NCBI RefSeq assembly: GCF_022458985.1
Contig: NC_061783.1
Span: 1,518,413-1,582,412, forward strand
Reading direction: 5' to 3'
Source of the DNA: Mugil cephalus
Taxonomy: Eukaryota; Chordata; Actinopteri; Mugiliformes; Mugilidae
DNA: 64,000 nt
Program-made: the position numbers and the translations under genes
Part shown: in pieces, positions 13,261 to 26,320 of the stretch
Layout: each line of letters starts with the position of its first letter
How positions within the stretch are numbered: the first letter of the stretch is position 1
Notes under the pieces: generated by a model
What the model saw: the letters and a program-made list of their open reading frames with translations, nothing else
What the model was told of the DNA's origin: nothing
Databases searched by the model: none

Positions 13261-14214
13261 CTCTGGCATTTAACCTGCAAACATCACCAGGAAGACCAAA
13301 AAAAAAAAAAAAACAAACAAACAAAAAAAAAACTTCAAAAGCTTTTTTAAACTAGTTTTATTAGGAATTCTATTTCATTATAAAGACGTAAACTTAGAAA
13401 AAAATAGGATCAAATGCAAAATGTGTGATAGAAAGTTTTGGGGGAAAACACATATTCGACTGGTGCTGAAAACTATTTTATCAAACTTCAGGTTCCATGA
13501 CATTATTGGTCAATTATTGAATCGGTTGTATTATTACATCTTAATATGATATATTTATTATGAAAAATAATGTTTATTTTTCATAATTACTATTTCCAAC
13601 ACCATATTGTGATAATCATCCTAATGGTGAGCTTGGATATAACCACTAAACTGCTCACTGGTAAACTCATTTCCAGTGGCCTCATTCTGTATTGGAGAAT
13701 AGCCCGTATTGTGAGTCAGTCCAGTGTATGAGAACCACTAACTGAAATGGCTCTAAGGAAAACTATCTCTATTTCTGGTTTTAGTTTCTTGGAGAGCCCA
13801 CAAAAACGTTAATGCCGACATCATCCTGGGAACCACTTTCCAACATAAACACTGTCCACTGTGTTTACAGGAATCCAGCCCGCTGCCATTATCCTGCCTC
13901 CACTCTCACCCTCCCTGTTTCACTGAGTCCACACCACCAGAGGGCGAGTGAAGCCAGAGAAACCTTCCAAACTCTGTCAAGTTGAAAGAACAAATCTCTG
14001 AATAGACTCTTCAAAATAAGATAACATGAGACAGGATGATCCGTTATCTCATGGTTGGGAAAGGTGCAGCGTTGCATCAGCAGCCTACAAGGTTAAAAGA
14101 CAATGCACATAGGACATTAAAAAAAAGTAAACATTAAACAAGTCGCTGCAAGTGCCATTATAGTACTATGAGGGGGGAGAGACTGGTTTTACATGAGCTT
14201 AGCAATCATCCTCC

Positions 14215-14400
14215 AATCACTCACCATCTCTGCAGGTTCAAGAGAACAGCTCAGAACATAGCCTGCTGAAGTCACCACACAGTCAGGAAAGGTCCTCAGT
14301 AGTATCTTAGTGTGGTCAGATCAGTCCAGTTTTTGTTCAGATGCACACCCATGTACTTGAAGGAGTCCACTGTCTCGATGTCCATTTCTTGGATGTTAAT
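14215..14400 (-). mobile_element. LINE reverse-transcriptase remnant (L2/Rex-like), fragment
   Basis: The minus strand encodes a segment reading INIQEMDIETVDSFKYMGVH, then LNKNWTDLTTLRYY and a stop. This matches the 'VDSFKYLGVHL...WT..T' block that follows the reverse-transcriptase core in many fish LINEs. Downstream the frame is broken but still resembles the 'VVTSA' block. It is a short dead fragment. Confidence 0.7.
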
Positions 14401-14531
14401 CAGTGTGTGTAATGTGTGTTTGTCCCTGCAGACCAACATTACCCACGTTCAGCTGGAGGCAGTTTTCCTAGCACCAGTCTATAAGGTATGGGATGAGTCC
14501 TCTGTATTCTCTGTCTTCCCTATATGTGATG

Positions 14532-14565
14532 AGATGGATGGATGGATGGATGGATGGATGGATGG
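14532..14565. repeat. (ATGG)n tetranucleotide microsatellite
   Basis: About eight tandem copies of GATG/ATGG lie in the mturn-sh3bp5 spacer, just to the right of a LINE remnant. Confidence 0.95.
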
Positions 14566-15333
14566 AACTAAATGATTAAAGTAACTTAATAGTCTTACAT
14601 TGACAGTGTTGCTGAAGATCCAAAAACATTGCGGTCATGTACCGTCTATATATCAGTTCAGTAATAACTGTAAAATGATGAACCTATTTCTTCTTATGGT
14701 GACTGCTGAGATTATTCATGGTAACCACACATTTATTTACTCATCCACATCATTATCTTTAAGTGATCAATGAAATAATAGGAACCATGTGTGAAAATCA
14801 ACCCCAGCACCGGTGTAATAGAATTAAAAAAATAGTTTGAACCTTAATTTGTGCCGAATGTAATTTTATTCCAATTTCACAAACATGAACATGGTACCTG
14901 ATGTCTCCACTGTGAGCCCACTGCTACTGCAACATCACATGACATGGAGGTTTCAGTATTCACCTTATATTTGTGGAGGTTTCCTATTGCACTGCGAGTG
15001 GCCTTCAAAATAAAACTTTCTGTCATTCTGTCAAAGCATCTCTAAACATTTAATGTGCAAAAACGGATGGTTATTAATACAGCCTTAGAGTCAGGACCTG
15101 AACATGCGTCATTCCGTATAACGGAGGAGAGCAGCTTTTATTTTGAAACTCCAAACCAGAAGTACTGCCATTGATCAATATAGGTAGTTAAACATATACT
15201 CCACCCCAGTTCGTCCGCTGTCGGTCCCTGAGGTTGTGATCCTGTCGTGTGTGCTGGGTTTCCCTGCGGCAGGACGAGCGTCCCAGCAGACTCCCTTGCT
15301 CATTTAAAACCCCTGGATCCTAAAGAGTTCAGC

Positions 15334-15360
15334 ATGCTACGCGCCCTGTTTAAAGGTTAG
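15334..15360 (+). promoter_or_regulatory. Possible upstream ORF in the sh3bp5 5' leader
   Basis: An ATG opens an 8-codon frame (MLRALFKG, then TAG) that ends 105 bases before the sh3bp5 start. It would act as an upstream ORF only if the mRNA begins further left, which cannot be seen here. Confidence 0.35.
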
Positions 15361-15465
15361 AGAGGGGCGGATCGCTGCTCTACACCCCTGCTGTTCAGCA
15401 ACCCCGGGGTCGAGCTTTGTTGGAAGAGAGGACCCCCTTCATTTCTTTGCCAACGTTTTCGGAGA

Positions 15466-18400
15466 ATGGAACGAAATGGGAATAACTGTGAGAATGACTT
15501 ACAGTGCGCCGAGGAGGAAGAAGAAGTGGATCCCAGAATCCAGGTGAGACGGGATGGGATGAGGAAAATGATTCCAGATGTGGATACCAGTGATATGAGT
15601 CTAAATGTAAGATAGAAAATTGTATATATCTCTAGATTATATATGTGCTTTACTATGTTAAAGAGCAGGGCTACTTCCTTAGAACTCCAATATAGCAGTC
15701 TGCCTAAAATAAGCATCTGTTAAAGGAATTCAGTTAAGAGGCTTCATGTGTTCACCCCTCAGTGTTTTGCTCTCACTCTCTGAAGGCCACATGTTGAGTA
15801 ATTTGGAGAACAGAAGTCACACAGTCTATCCTCAAGATCTGATCTGACCCCCCCTCCTTCTGCCTCTGTTTCTTTCCATGTATGCCACGTTTTCTGCAAA
15901 CAGGGAGAATTGGAGATATTAAACCAGTCGACAGATGACATTAACCGCTGGGAGAGTGAGCTGGAGGTAAGACCAAACAACAACCAGCAACACTTACTGC
16001 TGCATATCTCTGCGGGCGTAAACACTTTCAGTACTGACTGAGCTCTCTCGCTTTTAAGATCCAATGTTTTCCTTTAAACAAGTGACAAATCCTGTTAGTG
16101 CTGCAGTTTAGTTCGGGTTGCTTCCAATACACTTTTGTGTGTTCCAAGATTCTGCCTAGCAACAACTTTGTAGTTGCTTTTAGACACATGGTGTGTGTTG
16201 CAAGTGTGGAAATTTGCGTGTGCTGCTTTTGAAGGAAAATGTGAATAACACATTGTTGTAATAAACTCTCAGTACTATTAGAGGCATAGCTGTGATCGGA
16301 ATGGTAAATATAATATTTGAATGGCACATCTGGATCAGTGCAAATCCCAAGTGATCTGGCCATTGCCCTGCAACTCCCTCAGCCTGGCTTTAAAAACACA
16401 AATCAAAGACAAAAAAAATGGTTGTACGATCAAGAGGAAGAAGGATGCTACATGGAAATGATTTGCTTGCATTTAAATGTACTAGTTACTGTTCAGCAGA
16501 ACGAAAAACATTCCAGAGCCGGGCTGCAGTTTTTTTCCCTAAATGTAGGCCTCTTCTGTTTCTCATTAGACCTCCGCTCCCATCCAAACTCCACAAACCA
16601 GAGCTGGACTAAACACAGCATAGGACAGAAACTCAGAGGTTAGAGGACAGGGTTTGTATCACTAATATGCAGCTCATGTTTTCAGACTAAATACCGGATG
16701 ATTATTACAAACCCTGATTGTTTTAAACCCACCTATTTGGAACAGTCACTTTTTTTCTGTTTTGAAGAAGGAGTGGTGTCAGTGGAATGAGTGACATAAA
16801 TAAACACAGCAACAGAAGCAAACGGAAAATAAAGCAATTCATAAGGAGGCAAAATGAAAGCAAAGAGCTAAAGAATGTGGAGAGTGCTGCTGGCAAGCTG
16901 TTTTCCTGCAGAGTCTGGAGTTGATTAAAGACCATGTACAGTAGATTCAGAGGACTCACTGAGGTTAAATCCAGAATCTGGAATCTGTTTTCAACTCCAC
17001 CAATGCAATCACAAACTTCTCATGAGATATTACACTGTGTGTGTGACCAAGTTAGAGCAAAGCTAGTTAGTGCTAACTTTGTACAATATATGACCAGTGG
17101 ATTTCAGGAGTTCTGTACTGCGTCACCATCTCTGTACAGGAACAGGAAGTCAGGAAACATTATGATGTCACAGGAAGCATGCATCCTGCAGCACCCTCTC
17201 CCCTTTCCCTCGTTAACCTCTTCTTCTCCCCTGTCAGTTCTATGAACAGGATGCAGGTGCTGCTCCTTTTCAGACCTCTGTTGTGCAAACTGCAAGAAAT
17301 ATTATGGACATAGAAATAACTAATGTACTCCATTAGGTCAATTTTGGGTTAGACTTACATTAAATGTCCTATCACAAACCTTAACCACTGACCCAAAACA
17401 AGCATTTACCCAACTGGAGACTCCAATGAACTGACATTGAGTCTGGTATGTGTCCCTGAAAGTAGCATAAGTTGGACTCATAAGAGTAACTTTCCTTGGG
17501 AGAAGAAAACAGATTCAAAACGAATTCCTTCCAGGTAAGTATCAGGTCATTATATATCCTAGTTATGTTAGTTTCAGGTGGGCACTAGATGTTCCTAAAA
17601 CCTCTAACTTCCCAGTGGTCATTTCGAATTAAAGAGGCTACTTGGGTGAGTGGTGAAACAGCTTAAAAAACAACATATCTTTGTTTCAGCTTTGATAATC
17701 AATAAGTGAGAGCCTTAACAGACTCAGTGAACCTTCCCTGTAGCTTAGTCAAGAGACCACATCTATGAATAACAAGTGTGCTGTCGCGGTGCCAAAAATG
17801 CGCAAACATACACACACTATATATTGGGCCTTGCTATAATTGGATAATTCACCACCAAAGAATGTCTATAAGGTTGCTCAACAACACCGAGATCAAAAAC
17901 ACCTTCTGGAGGAAAATAAATCTATGAGATAATGTCTACGTGCTGCGGTGCTGAATTCGAAGAGCTGCTTTATAGGCCTCACATGATAGTATTAGAGACA
18001 ATTTGGGCCAACGTGTGGCCTTTACTTAAGATATAACCCAGGAAGTACAGCCGCACTTATAACTTTGTGAACTACTTGTGATGTTGCCGGTGCTTTGAGG
18101 TAAATACTAACGCTATAGGTATGCTTGTTTTCGGGTGTCTGCGTGCAGGACTGCCGCCAGAGGTTTCGCACGGTTCTGGTAGAAGCAACAGTGAAGCTGG
18201 ATGAGCAGGTGAAGAGGATCGGACGAGCTGTGGATGACTCCAAGCCCTACTGGGAAGCTCGCAAAGTGGCAAAACAGGTACGTGTAAATACACACATACA
18301 TACAGACGCGCACACATGGACCAAGAAGAACTGGAGGGACTCTGAGGTCGGCAGACAGAGAGTGTGAGGGCAGGCTTACAGAGGATTAGCAATGAGAAGT

Positions 18401-21400
18401 TTAAAGAGCTCTGCTTATATCTACTTAAAGGGAGCGCAGTCATGTGATGTCTATTTTTAAAATCAGTTCCACCTCTGCACACTCAGCTAGAGTCGCACAC
18501 TCACCACTTCTGTGTGGAGGGGAAGCTGGTAGACTTGCAACATTTTTCGTTTTGCTGGATCTCGGAGGTATTGTCAAGTTTGGCACAGTCTTGCAGGTAG
18601 ATACAAATTAGGACATTTCCAGTATTGTTGCATCTCCAGAGGTTGTTGTACTTTCCTGTCTAATTATGCTAGCCTGTCAACGCCTTGATCTGATTGGATA
18701 ACACCAGGAATTTAGAATCCAGCACCCCACCCTTATCTGAACAAATCAACAAGGAGTCTATGAGTCATACATTAGAACGCTGACATTTGTGTGTTACTGC
18801 TGAGCTGTCAAACTGAAATAGAGTACAGATTTGTGTGTGGATTTGTCCTTGCTTGTGTCTGCAACAGTATGACAGACTACCTGCCAGTCTCATCTGCTAC
18901 TGACACTGACACGTGAGAGCTGGGGATTTCTGGGGGGGTTTGAATTTTGATGGGAGCTGTGCTCACGTAAAAGGACGAAAAGCTCTCTCTGAGCCTTGTG
19001 TATTCATAGGTGTGTTTGTGGACAGTGCATGTGTGATCAGGAGGTTTAAACAAAGCACAGCTGACACATGTTGCAGATCAAACTGGTGTATCGTCTGGTC
19101 ATCATTTATGGATGGAAAATTAATATTTGATACATGACCTATTTTAAAGGGATTCAGATACTTATCCTCGCTGACCCTCTGGCACAAGCACACAACACAC
19201 ACATTATTGGACCTACCCCCACCCATAAGCCTGTCTCATCCCCCAGTCCTCCACGTTTTCCCCCTTACATTCCAATGGACTGGGGGGTGGTATATAGGAA
19301 TTTGCCTCTACTGTCCTATCTTTTGTCCTTTTTACCCAGCATCCTCTTCTGTCCGTCTGGCTGTCTGGCCTCGCCCTCCCTCACCCAACCTCGCTCTGTG
19401 TTGTTGCCACCTTTATCTATTGTACCTCTTTTGCCCTCCACCCACACATTTGAAAGCTTTGACCAATTTCTCAAGATAAAGGCATCAGACAGGATAACAG
19501 TGTCTGACACATGAATTAAAAATCTGACACGTGCATACGCAAACACATCAGAAACATGATTTTTGTGGGGTGGTATTTCAGGCTCTAACCATCATATTGA
19601 TTGGTTCTGAGATGACGTGGGCCCCATGACATCAAGTTAATTAACTGATAACAAAGCTTGTCATTTGCGTCGTGTCTGAAGCTTTGCAGGCTTTTGTGTC
19701 ACAAAGATAATGACAAATTGTGTCCTCCGGCTTTGATGAGTGTTACTCACAAGGGTGCTTACTTTTTTTTTTTTTTGTAATAGTAAATTTAGACTGAAAC
19801 TTGTCACCTTGTCTTTACGAATGCACGCTGCACAAGAAAGGCTGCTCTGCCCAGGAAGTTCTGACATTTTAGTGTGACACTTTATCTCAACCTTGACGCA
19901 AGAAAAAACAGCAGTGATGGATGCAGCTTTAAAGTCTCCCTTCCTTTTACGGTCTCTTCATTATTTTTTTCGCCTCATCAAATATCCATCATGTTCCTTC
20001 TGTTTTCCATACAACCCCTCTCCACTGAGAGTCTGGGAAATGGGGTCATGATGAGGGACAAACAGGAAAGATCATCTTTGCCCTTGTATCAAGCAAACAG
20101 ATGGCATGCAAACAAGACACTGTTATCTTCCCACTCCACTCCAACCACTGATAGTATATCAAACCAATGCAACCTGTATTTTTTAACATTTTGAGTGAGA
20201 CGATGCAGACCCCTACTTGCTGACGTCACTGTTGGGGGCTTTATCTTACACATGGTTGACAGTGGCAAGAGGTCGTGTTACAGGGGTTAATGTAACCCCT
20301 GGGAAGGCCATGAGAAAACAGCTGAAAGATGACTATGCAGGCATTTAAAGCTGGTTAATGTGAAATGCAAACACACAGAGAAACTCCTGACTCTTCAGTA
20401 TACCTTAGGGAATGTTCAGATCTTGCATTAAGATGCAATCTGGGCCATCCGATCACAATGACACAATGACCAGCTTTAGGTACATGTGTTCAGACCTGGC
20501 ATTAAACATGCATCTCCAGATCCGATCTCAGTTTTTAGCATTTGGCAAACAGGCAAAGGTAGCAACAAGCTGGTGAAAACATGTAGCTGCTGACAACTAA
20601 ATAATCCCCTATTTCCCCCTGTTTTTTGTGAAGATGTTACTTAAAGCAGATATATATTAATTAAATGCCTAGATGGCTTGGTGTCAGCAGTATAAATAAA
20701 TAATTTTATTTGCTAAACCTTTAGCATGTGTTCATATTTACAATTTCTACAATAGCAATGTGGTGATACCTTGTTAAACAAAATGTTGGTGTTTAATGTG
20801 TGTTTCAGTGCCATGATAAGCCATTAAAATAACAACTTTCAACTTTACCAAAAATATCATTTTATAGCTAAACTTTGTAGCTACACACTACTACACACTT
20901 TATAGCTACATCAATAAGTGTTTAATTGTATAAACATGTCCTGGTGCCTTTTCACATTTTCATAAAACAGTATTATAATATTTGTGTATTTGATTGTAGC
21001 TGGGGTTGAATTTAGTTTTTACTGGACAATACGTTTGGATTTCCAACGCTTGATTCTGAGCAAATGGTGTAATGCCTACTGTTAACACGAATGAATGGCC
21101 CTATTCCACAGTTAAAAAAGGCCATGTATTCACAACAATAATCTATTCAAAATACTCGGGGATGGAACACAAACTAGACGAGCAAGTTTGTGTCCATTGT
21201 GGTATACAGTCAATACAGGCAGGCATAGTTAAAACAGGACAAGCAGGATGTACCGACAGAGAGGGTGTTAATATATAAAATTTGACACAATACCTTAATC
21301 TTTTTTATCAGTGAAAATATTTCCAAACTGTTAAACTGTTCAGAAAAATGCAAAATCCATTCAAACCCTAGAGCAGACTAGACGAAAGGTCTCTTATCAG

Positions 21401-22732
21401 TGGGTAATGAAAGATTAAAGTCTACTATAAATCCATCTAAATTAAATTTCCTAATATGGAAACAAGGACGTATATATATTGTACTTTGTCCAAAGTAATG
21501 TTTTCATTTATTCTTGGTATATCAAAGACATTTTCATATGGGAGCACCCAGTGTTTAATTGCATGTGATGTTGTCAACTTTAGTTTGGTCTTTTCCTAAG
21601 TTAAAGGTCTCCACTAGCTACACAAATATCAGCTAACCGGATTCTACTGATTATTTTTGTGTTATCAAGGAAATCCGTTTGGAGATGCTGTGACTACTTA
21701 ATCTTGGTGTTTAGTTAGTACTCTGACCTTTAAGTCACGCCTATCTGAATACAAAATGTGGGTCCAAATATGTCCAGCGTGATGAGAATAAGCTGACTAT
21801 TGTAGCCATGTCTGTGGGCAAGAGGAGCCCACTGTCGATGTGTCAGATTTCTTTAGTGACAAAGCTTCTATTTGTCCTCTCGGATAAAGCCATGGTTATC
21901 TTTCCGTATGAGAGGCATATGTGAGGCCAAATCTCTTTCGAGCCTTTTTGGCTGTCATAAGTAATCTACCATGGTTCCTTCAGAAGAAATCTGGGTCATA
22001 AATTGCAAAGACACACAAAATACGCAGCACACTGTCTACTGCTGCATCCATGCCATGTACGGCTAAACACTGGGACAACTTGCTGGTGGAATCCAAGTGG
22101 CTATGACATCAGAAATCTGTTTCTATCATAAGAAATTGGTCCTCAGCAAGTATATTCCCTACCTGGAATATTATTTTTTAAATGGAGCACTTGGTTTCAA
22201 GTCTACCTTGTCATAAATAGTTGTTCTGTCTTTCCGTACCCCAGGCCCAAGTTGAAGCCCAAAAGGCCACTCAGGAATTCCAGCGGGCAGTAGAGAACCT
22301 GCGGGCAGCCAAAGAAACCATCGCCCTGGCTGAGGAGAGGCTGCTGGAGGAGGACAGCCGGCAGTTTGACTCTGCCTGGCAAGAAATGCTCAACCACGCT
22401 ACACAAAAAGTATGTACATAAGGATTAGACAGACAAAAAAACAAAACAACGGCAACAAAACAAACACCAACAAATTCTGTTCCAACAAGAAGTTGAGGTT
22501 TGGATTGTTGGAGATTGTGAAAGTTTGGCTTCCACAGTTAAAACAAACCTTCCTTCTTGGTTGTTTCAGGTTATGGAAGCAGAGCAGGCAAGAACACGCA
22601 GCGAAGCTGAACACAGAAAAACAGCCGCCAACTACAACTCCTGTATTGGTCACATGAAGCAGTTAGAAAGGAAACTGAAACGCTCCATCAACAAATCTAG
22701 GTATTCTTTTGTTTCCTTTGTGTGATATATAC

Positions 22733-22769
<37 letters not shown>

Positions 22770-22785
22770 CGTATATATGTGTATG

Positions 22786-22829
<44 letters not shown>

Positions 22830-22895
22830 TATATATGTGTATGTATGTGTGTGTGTATATACACACACATACACATACATATATATGTATATATC

Positions 22896-22941
<46 letters not shown>

Positions 22942-25249
22942 CAGCCTCCCTCTGATTGCTAAGGCCTCTCTATCCTTATCTGAGTAGTTGTGAGAAGTAG
23001 GGGTTACGTTTATGTTATGTGATGCATTCCAGATGTTTCATGTGTTGGTTTCGCAGTGTTGGGGTGTGCTCCCTTTGTAAGTGCCAAGGAATGTGGTTGC
23101 TCACTGAGGAGTGTTATTCTTCTAGGAGTTTGTCCGGTGGTAAAGTTTCTCCCTCTCTCTGAGTTTTTCCTTTTTTTCCTTCCCCTGCAGACCATATTTT
23201 GAACTGAAAGCCAAGTATTATCTACAGCTTGAGGTATGTATATAGGAGGCTAATCTAGATTCATGCTTTAACCATGATGATGTTGGTCAGTCACTTTGTT
23301 AGTACACAACATTCCAAACTTAAATATGTCACAGTCATTCATTCCAATGTTCAACTTGACATTTAAATTGAAAGTTCCAATGATTTGTCAATGTCAAAAT
23401 ATTTGAACCTACACAATTAAGAACATTCAACGGCTTCTGAAGTATCATCAAGATAGAAGAAGAATAATTTTAATTAACAAATGTTAACATGTTAACTCAA
23501 GATGGTGAACACGAATGACATTATTAGCATTCTCATTGCCTGTTAACATGCTCATGTTAACATTACCTGCATGGCCATAGATCCTTAGGAATGAAAATTA
23601 CCCTGTGTAAATGGTCACATAGCCTTGGAAAGCTGTTTTCCTGCATGTTAAAATTGTATGCACATATGAAATTAATTCATGCGTATTTACTGGGAAACTC
23701 TAATTTGATTGCTCACAGCAACTTAAGCGCCATGTAGATGAACGTCAAGCCAAAATTGCGGTAGCCAAGGCAGAGTACAGCGCAGCACTACGCAACCTAG
23801 AAAGCATCTCAGAGGAAATCCATGCTCAGCGACGCTCTGTTGCCATGGGAACCAGGGAACAAGGTGTTGGTGCAGAAGGAGATGGAGGTAACGAGGACAT
23901 CGACAACTTCAAGATGGAGTCAGATGGTCTGTCAAGTAAGTGTGACCAGCACTCAAGATCAATAATCTTCATTTCATCGGTCCACGTTATGCGTTTCTGT
24001 TTAGTTTAGTTGGTGCATCTGTGTGTCTGCATGTTTAAAGTCCGTGTGTGTATGTGTGTTTCAGTGGTGTCAGTGTCAGTCGACGACGAGGCCAGTCACG
24101 GTAGCGGCTCGGAGGAGGAGGCCGACACTCACTCCACATCCTCTCCCCAAGCAGTTCCATCTTCACCCTCCTCTTCCTGCTCCCACCCTTCCACCTCTGC
24201 CTGCAACCCTCTTGACATGTCCTGCTCTTACCCGTCCTCCTCACTCTACACCCTCTCCTCCTCTTCCTCTTCCTCGTCTTGTCCTGATGGCTTGGAGTTA
24301 GTGAGCCCCTGTAGCTCTCATGGCCCAGACTCAGTGTGTGGTTCTGGGCATGCATCACCTCTCCTGGGCCCTCGCAGCCAGTGCAGTGGAGCTTCCTCTC
24401 CAGACTGCGACCAAGAGAGAGGTGTGTTTTTGTTGTAGAATCAGGAAGTAATAAGCCTAACTGAGCATATACACTTAAAAAAGGGAAAATGGCTATCCTG
24501 GCTAATATTTCCTCAAACTTATACTTCAGAAGTTGGAAAAGCCCCTGAATGTGCACTTTTGTCAATTAGGAACTAAATCAATCAGCTGAAACCCTCACTG
24601 TAAAAGAGTATAATCATATTGCATGTATTTTCAGCTCTTTAAAGTGAAGTGTTTTATCCTATTATTGATTAAAAGAGTAATATTAACAATTACATAAATA
24701 ATTGGCAAACGTTTTCATATCTATTATTGCTGGAAGTGGGTGGCTTGAGTAGCAAGTGTTTTGGCTTTAATGAGGTCTTATTTTGTCAGGAAACAGTGGA
24801 GGATGTTTTTAGGACATTGATTTAATTAAAAGTAGCTTTTTTTACCACAATATACTACTACTAACTACTTTGTTGTAAAATATTATGCAATGAAACACTT
24901 TATAAGTGGTCCTCTGCAAAATATTTGTCATTTTGGGTAAACTTGAATTTGAATCATCTGTAGTTAAATATGTAATAATTTGCTCTGACTAGTAGACTTG
25001 ACAGAACTAGTTATGTATAGACTTTTGTTTACCTTGATTTACTAACCACACTCTTTCTTTCTGTGTGTTTCAGGTGACAGAGCAGAGGGAGCAGAGACAA
25101 CGTTAGAGGCTGGTCTGAACAAGCTAACCTTGACTGTAGCACAAAAGCAAGATGAGGACTCCGGGGATGAAACAGACCCTCTTTATGTAAACCCTGAAAT
25201 CTCCTCTCCCAGCTCCGCTTCTAGCATTCTGCTGCTTAACAACGTCTAA
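15466..25249 (+). CDS. sh3bp5: SH3 domain-binding protein 5 (Sab; 9 exons, 452 aa)
   Basis: Coding exons are 15466-15543, 15904-15966, 18149-18277, 22245-22409, 22570-22700, 23191-23233, 23719-23935, 24065-24421 and 25074-25249. All are GT-AG, and the phases close to 1359 nt. The N terminus has the acidic run EEEEEVDPRIQGELE and then LNQSTDDINR. Exons 3-7 encode the long antiparallel coiled coil (LVEATVKLDE, DSKPYWEAR, EMLNHAT, SRPYFELKAKYY, ALRNLESISEEIHA). The C-terminal half is low-complexity and Ser-rich, with the conserved LGPRSQCSGASSPDC...ERGDRAEGAE block. SH3BP5 binds BTK and JNK (on the outer mitochondrial membrane) and is a Rab11 guanine-nucleotide exchange factor through the coiled coil. 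The match is to SH3BP5 rather than SH3BP5L. The final tail (ILLLNNV) differs from mammals. Length is close to human (about 455 aa). The start is the first ATG in frame with the acidic block. Confidence 0.95.
22725..22941. repeat. Compound TG/TA and GATA microsatellite in sh3bp5 intron 5
   Basis: Alternating TG and TA tracts (22725-22895) run into about 11 GATA units (22896-22941), starting only about 24 bases after the exon 5 donor. One part, TGTGTGTGTATATACACACA and its neighbours near 22850-22872, is its own reverse complement and could extrude as a hairpin. Confidence 0.95.
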
Positions 25250-26320
25250 TGAAAGTCCCTCATACCTTAAAGACTCACTTTGTCTGTCTTCAAGCCTCGA
25301 AATCTACTCACATGGAGCAGAGCAGAAAGCAATGAGACAGCAAGCTGCACCCACATGACATTATGTTTCAATATAGTTGAGCCCTGTCACACACATGAAG
25401 GGTGCTATATGTAGTGTGTTTAACTTCTCTATGGTATTGTTAAATCAATTGTGAAACCATGTAAATTCATTGTAAACTGATAACATGAGGAACAGGCTAA
25501 TTGTTGGGTTCTATTTCAACTGTTATATCAGAGCTAAAAATACAGAAGGAGCAACATTTACCTGAACATCCTTGCTTCCTGAGAGGCATTTCGGTTGATC
25601 TTCCTTGCATTTGCAAATAGGAAACTTTCCTCTATTGTACCATTAAACCTTATTTGTGTTGTGCAGCTATGAGACAAATTTCCTGTCCGTGTTGTAGAGG
25701 GTGTCAATCATTTCAGCGGTGGTGCAACTTGTCTACTTCTATAGACTGACATGTCCAAGTTAATGTTGTAAACTTTAAACGATGTTAATATGCTACAGTT
25801 TGCACCACTGAGAGACATTTGGTATTATTGTGAACAGCGAGCCACTTACCTGGCTCCACATGAGGATCAAAATGGGACAAAAATAAGCTGTCTCATGTAG
25901 TATTATGTCTTTTGCTGCCCTTTATGTGTGAAGTTTTCTGTTTTACTCCTGTCACTTTGAAATGTTGAGTCGACTTTTAAGACAATGAGACCCAAGGAAG
26001 GAACTGGAGTGCAAGCAGTACTCTGAGCACTAAACTAAAGAGACTTAAAATCAGACTGAACCTTTCTGAGACGTAAATGGTCTTCCATTTGGACTCGTGA
26101 ATGACTTAATATGTATAAACCACATTTGTGGGTGGTTTGCTTGTGTGTGAATGATTTTTTTAAATGTGTGTCAGCCCCCTTCCCCCTCCACGAACGTTCA
26201 AATACTACTCTGTAGAACAGATATTCTATATTTATACTCCTGTATTCTTGTACATGAATAATGTTTTGTGGTTGACGTTGTAATTGTTTAACACAAAGTA
26301 AGCAATAAACATGTGCTTCG
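25250..26320 (+). other. sh3bp5: sh3bp5 3' UTR
   Basis: Non-coding sequence runs from the stop codon to the poly(A) signal AATAAA at 26304-26309. No repeats or other features were recognised in it. Confidence 0.7.
26304..26309 (+). terminator. sh3bp5: Poly(A) signal AATAAA, sh3bp5
   Basis: This AATAAA lies 1.05 kb after the stop codon and is followed by a GT-rich stretch (tcagtgaggtgtgtaa) that could be the downstream element. Confidence 0.6.

Larger units (their letters stand above)
12880..15333. other. Divergent spacer between mturn and sh3bp5
   Basis: This region holds the mturn 5' UTR/promoter side (to about 13260), an A-rich run with CAAA repeats at about 13300-13330, AT-rich sequence with no exon signal, a minus-strand LINE remnant (14215-14400) and an ATGG microsatellite (14532-14565). 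The sh3bp5 promoter should lie in the last few hundred bases. Nothing else could be supported. Confidence 0.5.

Noticed and set aside
22650..22907. Several overlapping open frames on both strands made of Thr/His/Tyr/Ile or Val/Cys repeats
   Set aside because: They are translations of the TG/TA microsatellite in an sh3bp5 intron, with no codon bias or homology.
24035..24565. Minus-strand 176-aa open frame opposite sh3bp5 exon 8
   Set aside because: It is antisense to a Ser-rich low-complexity exon, which readily gives long open antisense frames; no homology was recognised.
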